NCBI GenBank assembly: GCA_024278975.1
Contig: JAJRSD010000061.1
Location: 62,001 to 126,000, forward strand
Reading direction: 5' to 3'
DNA length: 64,000 nucleotides
From: Bacteroidota bacterium
GTDB lineage: Bacteria > Bacteroidota > Bacteroidia > Bacteroidales > Prolixibacteraceae
This document shows positions 63,241 to 64,000 of this stretch, in pieces. Under the pieces are notes generated by a model, which did not search any database, was not told where the DNA came from, and saw only the letters and a program-made list of their open reading frames with translations. Every line of letters starts with the position of its first letter. Positions within the stretch are counted from its first letter, which is position 1. A program made the translations under genes and the position numbers.

Positions 63241-64000
63241 ATGAGAACAGTCGATGTCGTAGTTTTTATTGTCTATCTGGTAGGAGTAGTATTGTTTGGT
63301 AGTTCGTTTTATAAAAAAAATAAATCGGCAACATCGTTTACTGTCGGCAATAACAATATTCCCACATGGGTAATTTCAATGTCGATTTTTGCCACATTTG
63401 TAAGTAGTATCAGTTATCTTGCTCTACCCGGAAAAGCCTACCTTACCGATTGGAATGTTTTTGTTTTCAGCCTCTCAATACCCATTGCAACCTACATGGC
63501 AGTTCGGTTTTTTGTACCACTTTACCGCTCTATAAACAGTCCGTCGGCTTATACTTATCTTGAAAACAGATTTGGTTCGTGGGCAAAAATATACGTGTCA
63601 ATTATGTACCTTTTAACGCAACTGATGCGTACCGGGACAATCCTATTTTTACTTGCGCTCACCATAAATGTTATTACCGGCTGGAGTATTATAACAATTA
63701 TAATTATTACCGGAATCAGTGTGATGGTTTACTCGCTGCTTGGTGGAATTCAGGCCGTTGTATGGACAGATGCAATTCAGGGAATTGTACTGATAGCAGG
63801 AGCTTTGCTAAGTGCAGGCATCCTGCTTTTTTCGATGCCGGAAGGACCATCGCAACTGTTCGAAATTGCTACTGCAGGCAATAAATTTAGTCTCGGAAGT
63901 TTTAAAATGGAACTTACCAGTTCAACATTTTGGGTTGTACTTATTTATGGTCTGTTTATAAATATGCAGAATTATGGTATCGACCAAAACTACATTCAGC
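63241..64000 (+). CDS. Sodium:solute symporter (SSS family), N-terminal part cut by window edge
   Basis: The frame from ATG 63241 is open to the right edge (253 codons). It begins TVDVVVFIVYLVGVVLFGSSF and shows the SSS signatures: FTVGNNNIPTWVISMSIFATFVSSISYL, then GGIQAVVWTDAIQG near residue 171. About six membrane segments are visible. SSS carriers of this type import sialic acid, galactose, myo-inositol or similar solutes with Na+. It starts 26 bp after the aldolase gene and is probably the uptake system for that aldolase's substrate. Confidence 0.92.
   Translation, partial: MRTVDVVVFIVYLVGVVLFGSSFYKKNKSATSFTVGNNNIPTWVISMSIFATFVSSISYLALPGKAYLTDWNVFVFSLSIPIATYMAVRFFVPLYRSINSPSAYTYLENRFGSWAKIYVSIMYLLTQLMRTGTILFLLALTINVITGWSIITIIIITGISVMVYSLLGGIQAVVWTDAIQGIVLIAGALLSAGILLFSMPEGPSQLFEIATAGNKFSLGSFKMELTSSTFWVVLIYGLFINMQNYGIDQNYIQ

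Noticed and set aside
1-64000. CRISPR arrays, insertion sequences, prophage or rRNA genes
   Set aside because: No regularly spaced repeats, transposase or integrase motifs, phage structural genes or rRNA segments were seen on either strand.

Overview
The window is a chromosomal segment from a member of the Bacteroidota. This is shown by a SusC/SusD pair, an ECF sigma/FecR pair, DUF4292 and DUF4175 proteins, a GH92 mannosidase, several lipoproteins with short signal peptides, weak Shine-Dalgarno sequences, and TAnnTTTG-type -7 promoter boxes. Gene content and AT-rich codon use fit a free-living, polysaccharide-degrading lineage such as the Marinilabiliales, but that placement is inference. No insertion sequence, prophage or CRISPR array was seen. 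There is one tRNA (Leu, CAA) and no rRNA.

Region 1 (1-15.2 kb) is mostly housekeeping: a GH2 enzyme cut by the left edge, a semialdehyde dehydrogenase, a Crp/Fnr regulator and a methyltransferase. Then comes a reverse-strand run of TPR lipoprotein, DUF4292 lipoprotein and EnvC-like peptidase, with dut, hemW, a VanZ protein, an Rrf2 regulator, rpiB, a flippase, a glutamine cyclotransferase, ruvB and a lone receiver protein.

Region 2 (15.6-28.5 kb) carries a forward chain: DUF4175, an HATPase anti-sigma-like protein, ybeY, mnmG, an apt remnant, uvrC and mnmA. It is followed by reverse-strand rsgA, tdh, a LolC/E-type permease and rbfA. A perfect 16-bp parS-type sequence lies directly after the mnmG stop, and a 15/16 match lies 4.1 kb away beside tdh. 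Together they suggest a ParB loading zone, so the segment may lie near the replication origin. Between mnmG and uvrC, where apt sits in many relatives, only its first 36 codons remain.

Region 3 (28.6-34.1 kb) is a surface-signalling operon: ECF sigma, FecR anti-sigma, an STN/aspartyl-protease-fold/PDZ protein and an STN/carboxypeptidase-regulatory-domain protein. It has no TonB receptor of its own. A possibly frameshifted small membrane protein and a tRNA-Leu with clear promoter and terminator follow.

Region 4 (34.3-64 kb) is a glycan-utilisation locus: an AraC regulator, GH92, a ROK sugar kinase, a SIS-domain protein, GH38, a FucP-type permease, two HGSNAT-like membrane acyltransferases (DUF5009), Asp-box propeller proteins, FG-GAP propeller proteins, a DUF1349 protein, GH2, SusC, SusD, a DHDPS/NAL-family aldolase and an SSS symporter. 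The enzyme set points to a mannose- and galactose-containing glycan, possibly with acidic or sialic-acid-like sugars. Surface capture by SusC/D, exo-trimming in the periplasm, uptake by MFS/SSS carriers, then phosphorylation or aldol cleavage would form the pathway. The most distinctive feature is a duplicated pair of an FG-GAP propeller lipoprotein and an Asp-box propeller lipoprotein, present at both ends of the locus. The locus also shows decay or assembly errors: single-base frameshifts in the SIS and GH38 genes and a gutted third Asp-box gene.
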